From positions 1-52,669 of the forward strand of contig JAOACA010000006.1 in assembly GCA_026418075.1 (NCBI GenBank): a DNA stretch of 52,669 bases, in the 5' to 3' direction. A program made the translations under genes and the position numbers. Positions 1-7,786 of this stretch are shown one piece after another (positions within the stretch are counted from its first letter, which is position 1; the number at the start of each line of letters is the position of its first letter). The notes beneath the pieces were generated by a model. The model searched no databases and was not told the origin of the DNA. It saw only the letters and a program-made list of their open reading frames with translations. This stretch comes from Candidatus Bipolaricaulota bacterium (GTDB lineage: Bacteria > Bipolaricaulota > Bipolaricaulia > Bipolaricaulales > Bipolaricaulaceae).

Positions 1-39
1 GATGGACCAGAAGAGCACTCCTGCCAGAAGCCAGCGCAC
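1..39 (-). CDS. 5' end of a leftward gene, probable signal peptide or membrane anchor
   Basis: Only the first 13 codons are inside the window. They start at a GTG and encode MRWLLAGVLFWSI. One basic residue followed by a hydrophobic stretch is what the start of a signal peptide or membrane anchor looks like. A purine-rich GGGAGGGG sits just before the GTG. A TATACT box on the minus strand (60-65) and a small hairpin (42-60) lie upstream. The product cannot be identified from so few residues. Confidence 0.5.
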   Translation of the reverse strand, partial: MRWLLAGVLFWSI

Positions 40-41
40 GA

Positions 42-65
42 TCCCCTCCCGCAGAGGGGAGTATA
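42..65 (-). promoter_or_regulatory. Putative -10 box and 5'-leader hairpin of the leftward gene
   Basis: TATACT reads on the minus strand at 60-65. Just downstream in that direction is a perfect 7-bp inverted repeat, TCCCCTC/GAGGGGA (42-48 and 54-60, 5-nt loop), which would lie at or near the start of the transcript. No convincing -35 hexamer is visible. Confidence 0.35.
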
Positions 66-109
66 GCGTAGCTGCCCCGCCCTGAGAAGGCTTTGAGGCT
101 TGGGCGGAC

Positions 110-115
110 TATACT
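110..115 (+). promoter_or_regulatory. Putative -10 box of the disulfide oxidoreductase gene
   Basis: TATACT lies 23 nt before the ATG and upstream of a good Shine-Dalgarno sequence (about 125-132). No clear -35 hexamer is visible at 16-18 nt spacing. Confidence 0.4.
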
Positions 116-138
116 CACCCCCTCCAAGGAGGAACCCC

Positions 139-1545
139 ATGGACCGATACGATGTGGCAGTGGTGGGCCTGGGGCCAGCGGGGATGGCCGTCGCGGCCAT
201 GGCCGCCCACGTGGGCCTCAAGGTCGTGGGGATCGAGAAGCGGGCCCTGGGGGGCGAGTGCATGAACACGGGCTGCATCCCAAGCAAGGCCCTCCTCCGG
301 ACCGCCCACGTCCGGCACCTCCTCGCCCGGGCCGCGGACTACGCCCTCGCGGGCGAGGCAAACCTCGTCCCTAAGGAGCCCTTCCGAAAGATCGCCGAGC
401 ACCTCACCTACATCCGGGAGAAGAAGACCCGGGCGATGCTTGACAAGGTCGAGCTCGTCGTCGGCCGCGGCGCGGCCGCGTTCGTGGACCCCCACACGTT
501 GGAGGTGGACGGCCAGAGGTTCCGGGCGAAGCGGATCTTCCTCTGCACCGGGAGCCTCCCGGCGGTCCCCCCGATCCCGGGGATCGAGAGCGTCCCCTAC
601 CTCACGAACGAGAACCTCTTTCAGCTCGAGCGGATCCCCGCGCGGCTCGTGGTCCTCGGGGGCGGGGCGATCGGGTGCGAGATGGCCCAGGCGTTCCGGC
701 GGCTGGGATCCGAGGTGGCGATCGTCCACATGGACGCCCACCTCCTCCCCCACGGGGACCCCGACGCCGGGGACCTTCTCGAAGCCCAGTTCCAGGCCGA
801 GGGAATCCGCGTCCTCAACGGCCGCAGGATCCGCTCGGCCGAGAGGACGAAGGACGGGGTCGCCCTCACCACCGAGGCCGGGGAGCGGCTCGAGGGCGAC
901 GTCCTCCTCGTCGCCGCGGGCCGCCGGTGGGACTTCTCCGCCCTCCACCTCGAGCGCGCCGGGGTCGCCCACGGGCCCAAAGGGATCCCCGTCAACCGCT
1001 ACCTCCAGACGAGCCGGCGCCACATCTTTGCACCCGGCGATGCCAACGGGCTTTTCCTCTTCTCCCACGCCGCGATGCACCAGGGGATGCTCGCGTTCAT
1101 CAACAGCCTGGTCCCCGGCCCCCTGAAGCTCAACTTCCGGAAGTACGTCGTCCCGTGGACCGTGTTCACCGATCCCCCCGTGGCCCACGTGGGGCTCCTC
1201 GAACGGGAGCTCAAGGCGCGGGGGATCCGCTACGAGACGATCGAGACCCGCTACGAGGACTACGGGGCGGCGATCGCCGAGGGCGTCGCCGTGGGCTCGG
1301 TCAAGGCCTACGTCGGCACGACCGGCCGGGTGTACGGGGTCCGGATCGTGGGCGAGGGGGCGGGGGAGATGATCGGGGAGTGGGCGCTGGTGGTGCAGAA
1401 GCGGATCCGGATCCACCATGTGGCGTTCCTCCAGCACGCCTTCCCCACGATGAACTTTCTCACTAAACGCGTCGCCGAGGGGTGGCTCATGAACCGGACC
1501 CGGGGCCCCGGGGTGCGCCGACTGGTTCGCCTCCTGTGCCGATGA
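139..1545 (+). CDS. Pyridine nucleotide-disulfide oxidoreductase (Lpd/mercuric reductase-like), atypical C-terminus
   Basis: This is a 468-residue flavoprotein of the dihydrolipoamide dehydrogenase/glutathione reductase/mercuric reductase family. The FAD Rossmann motif VVGLGPAGMAVA lies near residues 8-19, the redox-active disulfide is CMNTGC (C-x4-C), the NAD(P) motif VLGGGAIGCEMA is near residue 175, and the second FAD motif is IFAPGDANG. The C-terminal block that in Lpd carries the His-Glu dyad (HAHPTLxE) reads HAFPTMNF here. Phe therefore replaces both His and Glu, so ordinary lipoamide chemistry is unlikely. A short Arg-rich tail follows. ATG 139 was chosen because AAGGAGG lies 7 nt upstream. 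A TATACT box at 110-115 is a plausible -10. The physiological substrate is unknown. A canonical Lpd is encoded separately at 49699-51084. Confidence 0.85.
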   Translation: MDRYDVAVVGLGPAGMAVAAMAAHVGLKVVGIEKRALGGECMNTGCIPSKALLRTAHVRHLLARAADYALAGEANLVPKEPFRKIAEHLTYIREKKTRAMLDKVELVVGRGAAAFVDPHTLEVDGQRFRAKRIFLCTGSLPAVPPIPGIESVPYLTNENLFQLERIPARLVVLGGGAIGCEMAQAFRRLGSEVAIVHMDAHLLPHGDPDAGDLLEAQFQAEGIRVLNGRRIRSAERTKDGVALTTEAGERLEGDVLLVAAGRRWDFSALHLERAGVAHGPKGIPVNRYLQTSRRHIFAPGDANGLFLFSHAAMHQGMLAFINSLVPGPLKLNFRKYVVPWTVFTDPPVAHVGLLERELKARGIRYETIETRYEDYGAAIAEGVAVGSVKAYVGTTGRVYGVRIVGEGAGEMIGEWALVVQKRIRIHHVAFLQHAFPTMNFLTKRVAEGWLMNRTRGPGVRRLVRLLCR

Positions 1546-1918
1546 TGCGTTCCCAAGAGCATGCGGCGCCCCGCCTGCGTCCTGCACGCCACCTGCTGAA
1601 GGGTTCGGGCCAGGGCGCCCGACGAGCCACCCTGGCCGGAGCGCTCCAGCGCGGCCTGAGGCCCCCCTTACCCTTCACTCCCTCTCTGGGTCAGAGAGGG
1701 AGTGGCTTGGGCGTCATGGCACCTGCGCCCTCCGCAGGTCGAACCGTGGGCCAGGAGCTGTCCATGGGCCAGCGAATTCGCTAGCATCAAGCGGGCCACC
1801 ATGGCCGGGGCCAGGGGGAGACCATCAGCGATGGCCGCTCGACGGGCAGGTAGGAAGAGCCGCCCCTCCTGCGCCCTCCGCCGGGTCCTATCACCGGGCC
1901 CCCCTTCGTGCTCCCCCA
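1546..1918 (+). other. Non-coding interval with two perfect hairpins
   Basis: I find no convincing gene in this 373-nt stretch. It contains a 12-bp perfect inverted repeat (1676-1704) and a second perfect one, ACCTGCG/CGCAGGT (1721-1727 and 1733-1739). Neither is followed by a T-tract, so intrinsic termination is not obvious. Short open frames here show no recognisable protein features. Confidence 0.5.
1676..1704 (+). repeat. GC-rich palindromic element, copy 1
   Basis: CACTCCCTCTCT (1676-1687) is the exact reverse complement of AGAGAGGGAGTG (1693-1704), with a 5-nt loop. The right arm and what follows (GAGAGGGAGTGG...GCGTCA) resemble the right arm and flank of the palindrome at 4478-4503, which suggests a dispersed repeat. 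Confidence 0.5.
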
Positions 1919-2563
1919 ATGAGGAGTGACTATTCAGAACAAGCCCAAGTCTGGGAGCGCCTGTTTTCCCTCTCCCCGCCGGATCGTTCGCTGGCGGACC
2001 AAGACTGGTCCTGGCTTACGGAGCGGCTCCGACGCGAGGGGGTAGAAAGCGTTCTAGATCTCGGCTGCGGAAGGGGACATTGGAGCGTGGCCCTGGCCCG
2101 CGCAGGCTTCCGCGTCACGGCCACCGATATTTCCCAACTCGCCATCGAGCGCCTCCGGGCCTGGGCCGCAGAAGAAAAGCTTCCCATCGAGACTTTCGTT
2201 GGCCCAGCCCAAGAGCTTCCTCTCGCCCAAAGGTTTGATGCGGTGATCGCCAACTCCGTTTTGGACCACATGTTCAAGGAGGAGGCCGAGGAGGCCATGC
2301 GCCGGCTCCGCGCGGTTCTGCGACCTGGGGGTCTTCTCCTCTTGGGCATGGACGGTCCCCCGGATGAGGAGGATAAGGCCTGGCCCCACGTGGTCTTCCC
2401 TGATGGGACTTGGCAGTTCCTGGGCGGGCGGCGGGATCACATGCTTTGGCGCTTCTGGCCCGATGAAGAGATCATCGTGTTGCTCTGTGGATTCCGGGTG
2501 GAGGAAAAGGAGATTCGCGCCAATGGCCGCCGGCGCTTCTGGGCCCGAAAACTGGGAAGTTGA
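1919..2563 (+). CDS. Class I SAM-dependent methyltransferase
   Basis: This 214-residue protein has the Rossmann methyltransferase fold. Motif I is VLDLGCGRGHWS (around residue 46), the acidic strand-2 end reads VTATDIS, motif II/III is in the FDAVIANSVLDHMF segment, and LRPGGLLLLGMDG follows as the post-motif. These support S-adenosylmethionine binding; the methyl acceptor cannot be told. The start at 1919 is the first ATG in frame; no good Shine-Dalgarno sequence precedes it, so the start is uncertain. The gene ends 7 nt before the frameshifted gene at 2571, so the two are probably cotranscribed. Base composition is less GC-rich than in the housekeeping genes downstream. Confidence 0.8.
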   Translation: MRSDYSEQAQVWERLFSLSPPDRSLADQDWSWLTERLRREGVESVLDLGCGRGHWSVALARAGFRVTATDISQLAIERLRAWAAEEKLPIETFVGPAQELPLAQRFDAVIANSVLDHMFKEEAEEAMRRLRAVLRPGGLLLLGMDGPPDEEDKAWPHVVFPDGTWQFLGGRRDHMLWRFWPDEEIIVLLCGFRVEEKEIRANGRRRFWARKLGS

Positions 2564-2570
2564 TCCCAGG

Positions 2571-3013
2571 ATGCGTGAGCTCGCTGCGCTTCTTCCCCAC
2601 GTCGTGGCCATGGTCGAAGAGAAGATGGGCGTACGCCTACACCCCCAGGAGATTGGGGGACGGGGTAGACAGGCGTTTCTTGTCCTTGTGCACGAGCTCC
2701 TCCATACCGGGATAACCTGGGCTTTGCCCGATCCGTCCGACCCCAGGGATCCCGGGGCCGACGCGGCCCACGAGCTCCTTGTGCGCATCCTTGAGGATGA
2801 AGAAATGGTGGGGGACCTTGGCCTTCCGGGCCGTACGCCCGCGAGCACGGGGAAGAAATTACCCACACCTTCCCCGGCCTGGCCCTCACCGCCTGTGACT
2901 ACGCCGAGCTCTCCCGGATAGGGCGTAAGAGGTTTGCCCCTTCGCGCGATCTCCAAGATTTTGCGGAATACCCGCGGTTGTTTGCCGCGCCGCGACTGCG
3001 CCTAGCCTCGTGA
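2571..3013 (+). pseudogene. Unknown protein gene interrupted by a one-base frameshift
   Basis: The frame opened by ATG 2571 reads a plausible globular protein (MRELAALLPHVV..., HELLVRILEDEE...). After about codon 80 it turns into low-complexity Pro/Ser/Thr sequence. In the neighbouring frame a protein-like continuation (YAREHGEEITHTFPGL..., then DYAELSRIGRKRFAP...) runs to TGA at 3011-3013. Restoring one G in the G5 run at 2810-2814 joins both halves into about 147 residues reading EEMVGGPWPSGPYARE across the junction. This is either a recent homopolymer mutation or a sequencing/assembly error. I do not recognise the family. It follows the methyltransferase gene by 7 nt. Confidence 0.55.
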
Positions 3014-3195
3014 CAGGGTACAGGCAGCGTAGCGCAAAGCCCGCCTGAGCCACGCAGCAGGGAAGCCTTCCCATGCGAACAGAAGAGCGAACGGAGGAAG
3101 GCCATCCCGCTGCGGGCCCTACACGAAAGAGTCAAGCCGGAGGGTCTAGTCAAGGCCCTCCGGCATCGGGATGCCGAGCAAGAGCGCAACGCCTC

Positions 3196-3891
3196 TCAGG
3201 GTCGGAACTCAAGAACGCCCCCCGTTTCCACGCTCCTCACCAGCCTCACCATGTGCTCCGGAGAGCGGTACTGGGTATCGGGGTAGAAGATGAGGGCCGA
3301 GACGCCCTCCACCATGTCCAGCTTGGCATCGGACGGAGAGGTCACAACCCTGATCAGGGCCACGAACCAGTTCAGCGTACCCAGGAGCTCCGGGGGAAGC
3401 TCGTTGATTCCCAGGGTCGGGGCATGCGCCATCCAGAGGAGGTAAGAGCCGTCATCGTAGGAACGCGCGGCTGACAAAGTCGGAACGCATCCCCCTCTGC
3501 CGAGAATCTGGAACTTGGCCAGCGCCTTCAGTCCACCGATGAAGGCCCCTTTCCGAAGCTGAGGGAACTTGAGCAAGGCTTGGAGCCCGCTCCACTCCGG
3601 AATGATGTAGGTCTCAAAATATTGGCCTTTCTGATCAAGACGCCCCGGCTCCGAAGGAGGCGGAGGCAGATGCTTGAATACCTGCTCCGCTAAGGACGCG
3701 AACGCAGGAGTTCCCAACCAGAGAACACAAGGATGCACCTCAGGGGCAGGGGTTGGCTCCGGAGGCGGCGGGGGGGGCGGCGGGGGAGGAGGCGGGGGGG
3801 GACCGGGAGGAGGCGCCAAGGCCACAAAGGAAACACTTCCACCCAAAACGCAAAGCCCAAGGACCACCGCTAGCTTCAGCGCCTTCTTCAT
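3196..3891 (-). CDS. Secreted protein with a polyproline linker, unknown function
   Basis: This 231-residue protein has a clear Sec signal peptide (MKKALKLAVVLGLCVLGG, Lys-rich start and hydrophobic core). A low-complexity linker of about 14 consecutive prolines follows, then a Pro/Glu/Thr stretch, and then a roughly 165-residue domain with no motif that I recognise. The polyproline probably separates an exported domain from the membrane or cell wall. Two Cys in the mature domain could form a disulfide. AGGAGGTG lies 6-7 nt before the ATG, and an AT-rich TATATA box lies about 20 nt upstream of it (3912-3917). A small palindrome (3171-3186) lies just after the stop. The gene sits alone between an apparently decaying gene and a frameshifted one. 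Confidence 0.6.
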   Translation of the reverse strand: MKKALKLAVVLGLCVLGGSVSFVALAPPPGPPPPPPPPPPPPPPEPTPAPEVHPCVLWLGTPAFASLAEQVFKHLPPPPSEPGRLDQKGQYFETYIIPEWSGLQALLKFPQLRKGAFIGGLKALAKFQILGRGGCVPTLSAARSYDDGSYLLWMAHAPTLGINELPPELLGTLNWFVALIRVVTSPSDAKLDMVEGVSALIFYPDTQYRSPEHMVRLVRSVETGGVLEFRP

Positions 3892-4026
3892 CGTTCACCT
3901 CCTTGTTCCGATATATACACCTACCGGGGCGACCCGGTTCCCGCCGGGAGGGGGGACAACCCCACTTACGCCGCCACCGCGCTTGAGATGGAAATGTAAC
4001 TCCGAGCGGACCGAATAAGCCCCCTC

Positions 4027-4319
4027 TCACCCGACTTGGGCGGCGGGCGGACACGAAGTTCGCCAAAGGACAGGGAGAAGACGGTATGGAGTCAGGCCGT
4101 GGAAGCTCAGGGTTGTGCCCTCCCGCATCTGGCCAGCCACGTCCACCGCGGCAGGGTCGCCCCACGCCTGGAAGGCCGGCGCACAGCAAGGCCCGCACGA
4201 AGCTTTCCGCATCGTCAAGCGGCGCCTTCAGCTCCCGGAACGCCTACTCCGCTAGCCCCAAACCCTGGTAGGCTAGCGCCTCCTCTCCGACGAAAAGCGC
4301 AGCGTTCGTCCTCGCCAGC
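4027..4319 (-). pseudogene. Possible decayed gene remnant, unknown family
   Basis: One minus-strand frame reads RTNAALFVGEEALAYQGLGL and then, after an in-frame TAG, AFRELKAPLDDAESFVRALL. A protein-like continuation in another frame (AFQAWGDPAAVDVAGQMREG...) reaches a stop at 4027. A stop codon plus a frameshift would therefore have to be repaired to give one chain of about 95 residues. The composition is protein-like, but I recognise no family. It could be a chance reading. Confidence 0.25.
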
Positions 4320-4477
4320 CATGTTCCTCCGCCCCTGGTGCCCCCAAGAAGATGCCCCCGGTTTGCCCGGGAGCATCCCTTAGGCCAGGAGAGAACCCCC
4401 TGGGTCGCCTTATCCCGGCGCCTCAAGTCGGGAATCCCTCTTCCTGTGGCGCCAGGATCGTCCCCTTCCCCACGAGG

Positions 4478-4503
4478 TCCCTCTCCCCCCAGGGGGAGAG
4501 GGA
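4478..4503 (-). repeat. GC-rich palindromic element, copy 2, just downstream of trpB2
   Basis: TCCCTCTCCCCC (4478-4489) pairs perfectly with GGGGGAGAGGGA (4492-4503), a 12-bp stem with a 2-nt loop. It begins 8 nt after the trpB2 stop and could stabilise or terminate that transcript, but no T-run follows. The right arm and flank resemble the element at 1676-1704. Confidence 0.45.
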
Positions 4504-4511
4504 GTGGGGCG

Positions 4512-5819
4512 TCACGACCCGCGCGGGAAGGAGCCCGCCAACGCGGCCTCGTAGGCCGCCATGTCGAAGTGCCCGTGGCCGGAGAACCCGATCAGGATCA
4601 CCTTCGCCTCGTCCTCTGCCGCGCAGCGGCGGGCGAGCTCGACCGCGGCGTGGACCGCGTGGGCCGTCTCCGGGGCGGGGACGATCCCCTCGGTTTGGGC
4701 AAACAGGGCCGCGCTCCGAAACACGTCCCCCTGGTCGTAGGCCACGGGCTCGACGACCCCGTCGGCCACAAGCCGGCTCACGATCGGGGCCATCCCGTGG
4801 TAGCGGAGGCCCCCGGCGTGGAGGGGCGGGGGGACGAAGTCCGCTCCGAGGGTGTGCATCTTGAGGAGGGGGGTCGTCCTCGCCGTGTCCCCGTAGTCGT
4901 ACCGGTACTCGCCCCGGGTCAGGCTCGGGCAGGCGGTGGGCTCGACAGCCAGGAGCCGGGGAAGGAGCCGCCGCCCGGCCCGCGCCTCCCCGAAGAACGG
5001 AAGCGCCAAGCCCGCGAAGTTCGATCCCCCGCCCACGCAGCCCACGACGACGTCCGGCCAGTCGCCCGCAACCTCCATCTGCCGGATCGCCTCCAGGCCG
5101 ATCACGGTCTGGTGGAGGAGGACGTGGTTGAGGACGCTTCCCAGGGCGTACTTCGTCCCGTCCCCCCGCCGGGCGTCCTCGATCGCCTCGGAGATCGCGA
5201 TCCCAAGCGACCCCGGGGAGTCGGGATCCCGCGCAAGCACCGCCCGCCCGGCCGCCGTGCGGTCGGAGGGGGAGGGATGGATCTCCGCCCCAAACAGCCG
5301 GATGAGGGTTCGCCGGTAGGGCTTCCCCTCGTAGGAGGAGCGGACCATGTACACCGTGCAGCGGAGCCCAAACGTCGCGCAGGCAAACGCCAGGGCGCTT
5401 CCCCACTGCCCAGCCCCGGTCTCGGTGGTGAGCCGCCTTGTGCCCTCGGCCCGGTTGTAGTAGGCCTGGGCGAGGGCGGTGTTCGCCTTGTGGGACCCGG
5501 TGGGGCTCCCCCCCTCGTACTTGAAGTAGATCCGGGCCGGGGTCCCCAGGGCCCGCTCGAGGCGCACCGCCCGCGCGAGGGGCGTGGGCCGCCAGCGGCG
5601 GTAGGCCTCCTGCACCGGCTCCGGGATCGGGATGAACCGGTCCGTCGCCACCTCCTGCTCGAGGCACGCCCGGGGAAAGAGGACGGCGAGGGCGTCCGGG
5701 GAAATGGGCGCGCCCGTCTGAGGATCGAGGGGCGGATCGAGGGGACGACCCAAGTCGGAAAGCACGTTGTACCAACTGCGGGGAAGCTCCTCCTGGTGGA
5801 GAAGAAAAACAGTCTTCAC
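4512..5819 (-). CDS. trpB2: Tryptophan synthase beta chain, TrpB2 type
   Basis: This 435-residue PLP enzyme would condense indole with serine to make tryptophan. The TrpB2 type has a longer N-terminal part than TrpB1 and is common in archaea and thermophiles, often without a matching alpha subunit. The PLP-lysine lies in [20 protein letters not shown], the glycine-rich phosphate loop is [11 protein letters not shown], and the [13 protein letters not shown] segment is typical. No trpA or other trp gene is in the window, so it may salvage indole or work with an unlinked alpha subunit. GTG 5819 is the start because AAGGAGG lies about 6 nt upstream. A 200-nt leader with its own promoter and a short Trp-containing ORF precedes it, suggesting control in the leader. 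Confidence 0.9.
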   Translation of the reverse strand: MKTVFLLHQEELPRSWYNVLSDLGRPLDPPLDPQTGAPISPDALAVLFPRACLEQEVATDRFIPIPEPVQEAYRRWRPTPLARAVRLERALGTPARIYFKYEGGSPTGSHKANTALAQAYYNRAEGTRRLTTETGAGQWGSALAFACATFGLRCTVYMVRSSYEGKPYRRTLIRLFGAEIHPSPSDRTAAGRAVLARDPDSPGSLGIAISEAIEDARRGDGTKYALGSVLNHVLLHQTVIGLEAIRQMEVAGDWPDVVVGCVGGGSNFAGLALPFFGEARAGRRLLPRLLAVEPTACPSLTRGEYRYDYGDTARTTPLLKMHTLGADFVPPPLHAGGLRYHGMAPIVSRLVADGVVEPVAYDQGDVFRSAALFAQTEGIVPAPETAHAVHAAVELARRCAAEDEAKVILIGFSGHGHFDMAAYEAALAGSFPRGS

Positions 5820-5947
5820 AAAAACCTCCTTGCGAACGGAACGGGTTCTACCTACGTACCTACGTGGAACTTCAGCCGACTCCGTTCGAAGGGCGCCACC
5901 AGGATTCGATTGGGGGGATGCAGAGGGACGAGGGGGAGAAGCGTCCG

Positions 5948-5965
5948 TAGCCCGCTAGCGGGCTA
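5948..5965 (-). promoter_or_regulatory. Perfect 18-nt palindrome in the trpB2 leader
   Basis: TAGCCCGCTAGCGGGCTA is self-complementary over all 18 bases. Its edge coincides with the stop codon of the short leader ORF, so ribosome position on that ORF could affect hairpin formation. It might instead be a protein-binding site. Confidence 0.4.
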
Positions 5966-5998
5966 GCCGAGCCAAAGGCACCTCCGGATGTTGGGCAT
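5963..5998 (-). CDS. Candidate 11-residue leader peptide of trpB2
   Basis: ATG 5998 opens MPNIRRCLWLG followed by TAG. AAGGAGG lies about 6 nt upstream, and the predicted transcription start of the promoter at 6025-6053 lies about 20 nt before the ATG. The peptide has one Trp codon (TGG), and the stop overlaps a perfect palindrome. This arrangement resembles an amino-acid leader or attenuator in front of trpB2, 143 nt downstream. Classical trp leaders carry two or more Trp codons, so the case is suggestive only. Confidence 0.4.
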   Translation of the reverse strand: MPNIRRCLWLG

Positions 5999-6024
5999 CG
6001 TCTCCTCCTTTTGGAGCGGGGCCG

Positions 6025-6053
6025 AAGGTACGCCCTCGCCGCGGCCCTGTCAA
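6025..6053 (-). promoter_or_regulatory. trpB2 promoter
   Basis: On the minus strand TTGACA (6048-6053) and TACCTT (6025-6030) are separated by exactly 17 nt. The start of transcription would fall near 6018, giving a leader of about 200 nt before the trpB2 GTG. Confidence 0.65.
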
Positions 6054-6060
6054 GGGGGAA

Positions 6061-6092
6061 AGAAAAGGCCCGCGGAGGCGACTCCGCGGGCC
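6061..6092 (-). terminator. Intrinsic terminator of the acyl-CoA ligase gene
   Basis: GGCCCGCGGAG (6067-6077) and CTCCGCGGGCC (6082-6092) form a perfect 11-bp stem with a 4-nt loop. On the minus strand the stem is followed by TTTTCTTT. It lies 22 nt after the ligase stop and directly upstream of the trpB2 promoter. Confidence 0.8.
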
Positions 6093-6114
6093 ATCCAAAC
6101 GATCCCCCTTCGAC

Positions 6115-7758
6115 CTACCGGCGCACGTAGAGGTGCCGCTTGATGTCCTGCTTCGTCGACTTCTCAAACGGCTGGTCCACCAGCGTGATGCAATCCTTAT
6201 CCCGCAGGCGCTTGAACGAGGCGAGGTTCCTTTGGGCCTCGCGGATCCGCTCCCAGATGAGGGCCCGCGCCTTGTCCTTGTCCTCGATCCCCTGCTTCTT
6301 CAACACCTGCCAGTTGGGGTACACCATCGCCGCCACCATCGGCTCCCCGCGGCTCCGGTCCTCGTAGACGAGGACCTCTTCGATCTCCGGAATGCGGGAA
6401 AACTCCCACTCCAGTTCCTCGGGGTGGACCTTCTTCCCCGACTCGAGGACGACGAGGTTCTTCTTGCGGCCCGCCAGGAACAGCCGCCCCTCGACGTCGA
6501 TCTTCCCGATGTCCCCGGTCCGGAACCAGCCGTCGGGGGTGAGGACCTCGGCCGTCCGCTCGGGGTTCTTGTAGTACCCAAGCATCACGTTCGGGCCCCA
6601 GGCGATGACCTCCCCGTAGCCGTCGAGGTCGGGCTTGTCGATCTTCACCTTGACCCCGGGGAGCGGCCGGCCGACGTTCCCCGGAACCGGGGTGAAGGGG
6701 TCGCTCACGGTGAGGACGGGGGCGGTCTCGGTGAGGCCGTAGCCCTCGATCATCCCCAGGCCCAGCCGGCGGAGCCCAGCCCCCACCTCGGCCGCCAGGG
6801 GGGCCCCCCCGGACACGAAGAACCGGAACTGGGGCCCAAGGAGCTTGTTCCGCAGAAACTTGCCCAGGGTCTTGGGAAAGTAGCGGTAGAGGAACCGCCG
6901 CACGGGGTCCCCTTGCACGTTCTCCTGGATCCGCCGCCACAGGGCGTGGTAGAGCTTGGGGACCCCCACCATCACCGTCACCCCCACCCGCCGGGCAAAC
7001 GCCACCAGGTTCCGGTAGTCATCCGTGTACGTCACCGTCCCCCCCACCCACAGGGGCGCGAGGAGCGTCGCCGTAAGCCCGTAGATGTGGTACCAGGGGA
7101 CGATCGTCACCACGTTGTCCTCGGGGGTGAACTCGATCACCTTGAGGAAGGCCTCGATGTTGGCGGTGAGGTTGCGGTGGCAGAGCATGACCCCTTTGGA
7201 GTCGTCCGTGGTCCCCGAGGTGTACATGAGGACGGCCAGGTCCTCGCTGTCGAGCGCAACCTCCGGCGGGGCCGCCTCCCGGGCCGGAAGCACGTCCCAC
7301 AGGGACACCGCCCCCAAGCTGGCGTCCACGGAGAGGACCCCCTGGAGGGACGGGACCTCCCGGGTGAGGGGGGTGAACTCGTGGTAGCGGTGGGGCGCGC
7401 AGAAGAGGAGCTTGGCCTCGGCCTCGCGCAGGATCCGGGACACCTCGGCCGGCTGGAGCCCGGCGTCGAGGGGCACCGCCACCGCCCCCAGGCGCTCGAT
7501 CGCGAAGAACGCCACCGCCCAGCCCACGGACGGCTTGGAGATGATCCCGACCCGGTCCCCCTTCCCGATCCCCTCCCCGGCGAGCCAGGCCGCGAGCTTC
7601 CCCGAGTAGTCCGCAAGCTCCCGGTAGGTCGCGTCCTGGAACTGGAGCACTCCTCCCCGGGAGACGGGGATCCGCACCGCCACCCGCCGGCCGTGCCTCT
7701 CCACCGAACGGGCGAAGAACTCCGGAATGGTCATGTGACGCTTGAACCGCGTCGCCAT
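6115..7758 (-). CDS. AMP-forming acyl-CoA synthetase (long-chain fatty acid-CoA ligase-like)
   Basis: This 547-residue adenylate-forming enzyme would activate a carboxylic acid to acyl-AMP and then acyl-CoA. The ATP P-loop is MYTSGTTDDSKGVML (around residue 185), the A5 motif is GYGLTETAPV, the A7 motif is GWFRTGDIGKID, the A8 hinge is GRKKNLVVLESGKKVHPEE, and the C-terminal catalytic Lys lies in KSTKQDIKRHLY. This order and length fit FadD/AAE-type long-chain ligases; chain-length preference cannot be read. ATG 7758 is preferred over the adjacent GTG 7761 because AAGGAGG is then about 6 nt away. The gene lies 28 nt after trxB on the same strand and ends in a strong terminator. Confidence 0.88.
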   Translation of the reverse strand: MATRFKRHMTIPEFFARSVERHGRRVAVRIPVSRGGVLQFQDATYRELADYSGKLAAWLAGEGIGKGDRVGIISKPSVGWAVAFFAIERLGAVAVPLDAGLQPAEVSRILREAEAKLLFCAPHRYHEFTPLTREVPSLQGVLSVDASLGAVSLWDVLPAREAAPPEVALDSEDLAVLMYTSGTTDDSKGVMLCHRNLTANIEAFLKVIEFTPEDNVVTIVPWYHIYGLTATLLAPLWVGGTVTYTDDYRNLVAFARRVGVTVMVGVPKLYHALWRRIQENVQGDPVRRFLYRYFPKTLGKFLRNKLLGPQFRFFVSGGAPLAAEVGAGLRRLGLGMIEGYGLTETAPVLTVSDPFTPVPGNVGRPLPGVKVKIDKPDLDGYGEVIAWGPNVMLGYYKNPERTAEVLTPDGWFRTGDIGKIDVEGRLFLAGRKKNLVVLESGKKVHPEELEWEFSRIPEIEEVLVYEDRSRGEPMVAAMVYPNWQVLKKQGIEDKDKARALIWERIREAQRNLASFKRLRDKDCITLVDQPFEKSTKQDIKRHLYVRR

Positions 7759-7786
7759 CACGATCCTCCTTGAACGAACAGAGGCT

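Larger units (their letters stand above)
3892..4511. other. Interval without an intact gene; possible decayed gene and a palindrome
   Basis: This 620-nt stretch holds the leader of the secreted-protein gene (3892-3917), a possible gene remnant on the minus strand (4027-4319) and a GC-rich palindrome (4478-4503). The remaining open frames are short and look like chance. Confidence 0.45.

Noticed and set aside
115-1587. A 490-codon minus-strand open frame across the first gene
   Set aside because: It is the antisense of the disulfide oxidoreductase, whose motifs and Shine-Dalgarno are clear. Long antisense frames are expected at this GC content.
4338-5966. A 542-codon plus-strand open frame
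   Set aside because: It is the complement of trpB2 and has shadow-frame composition with no domain.
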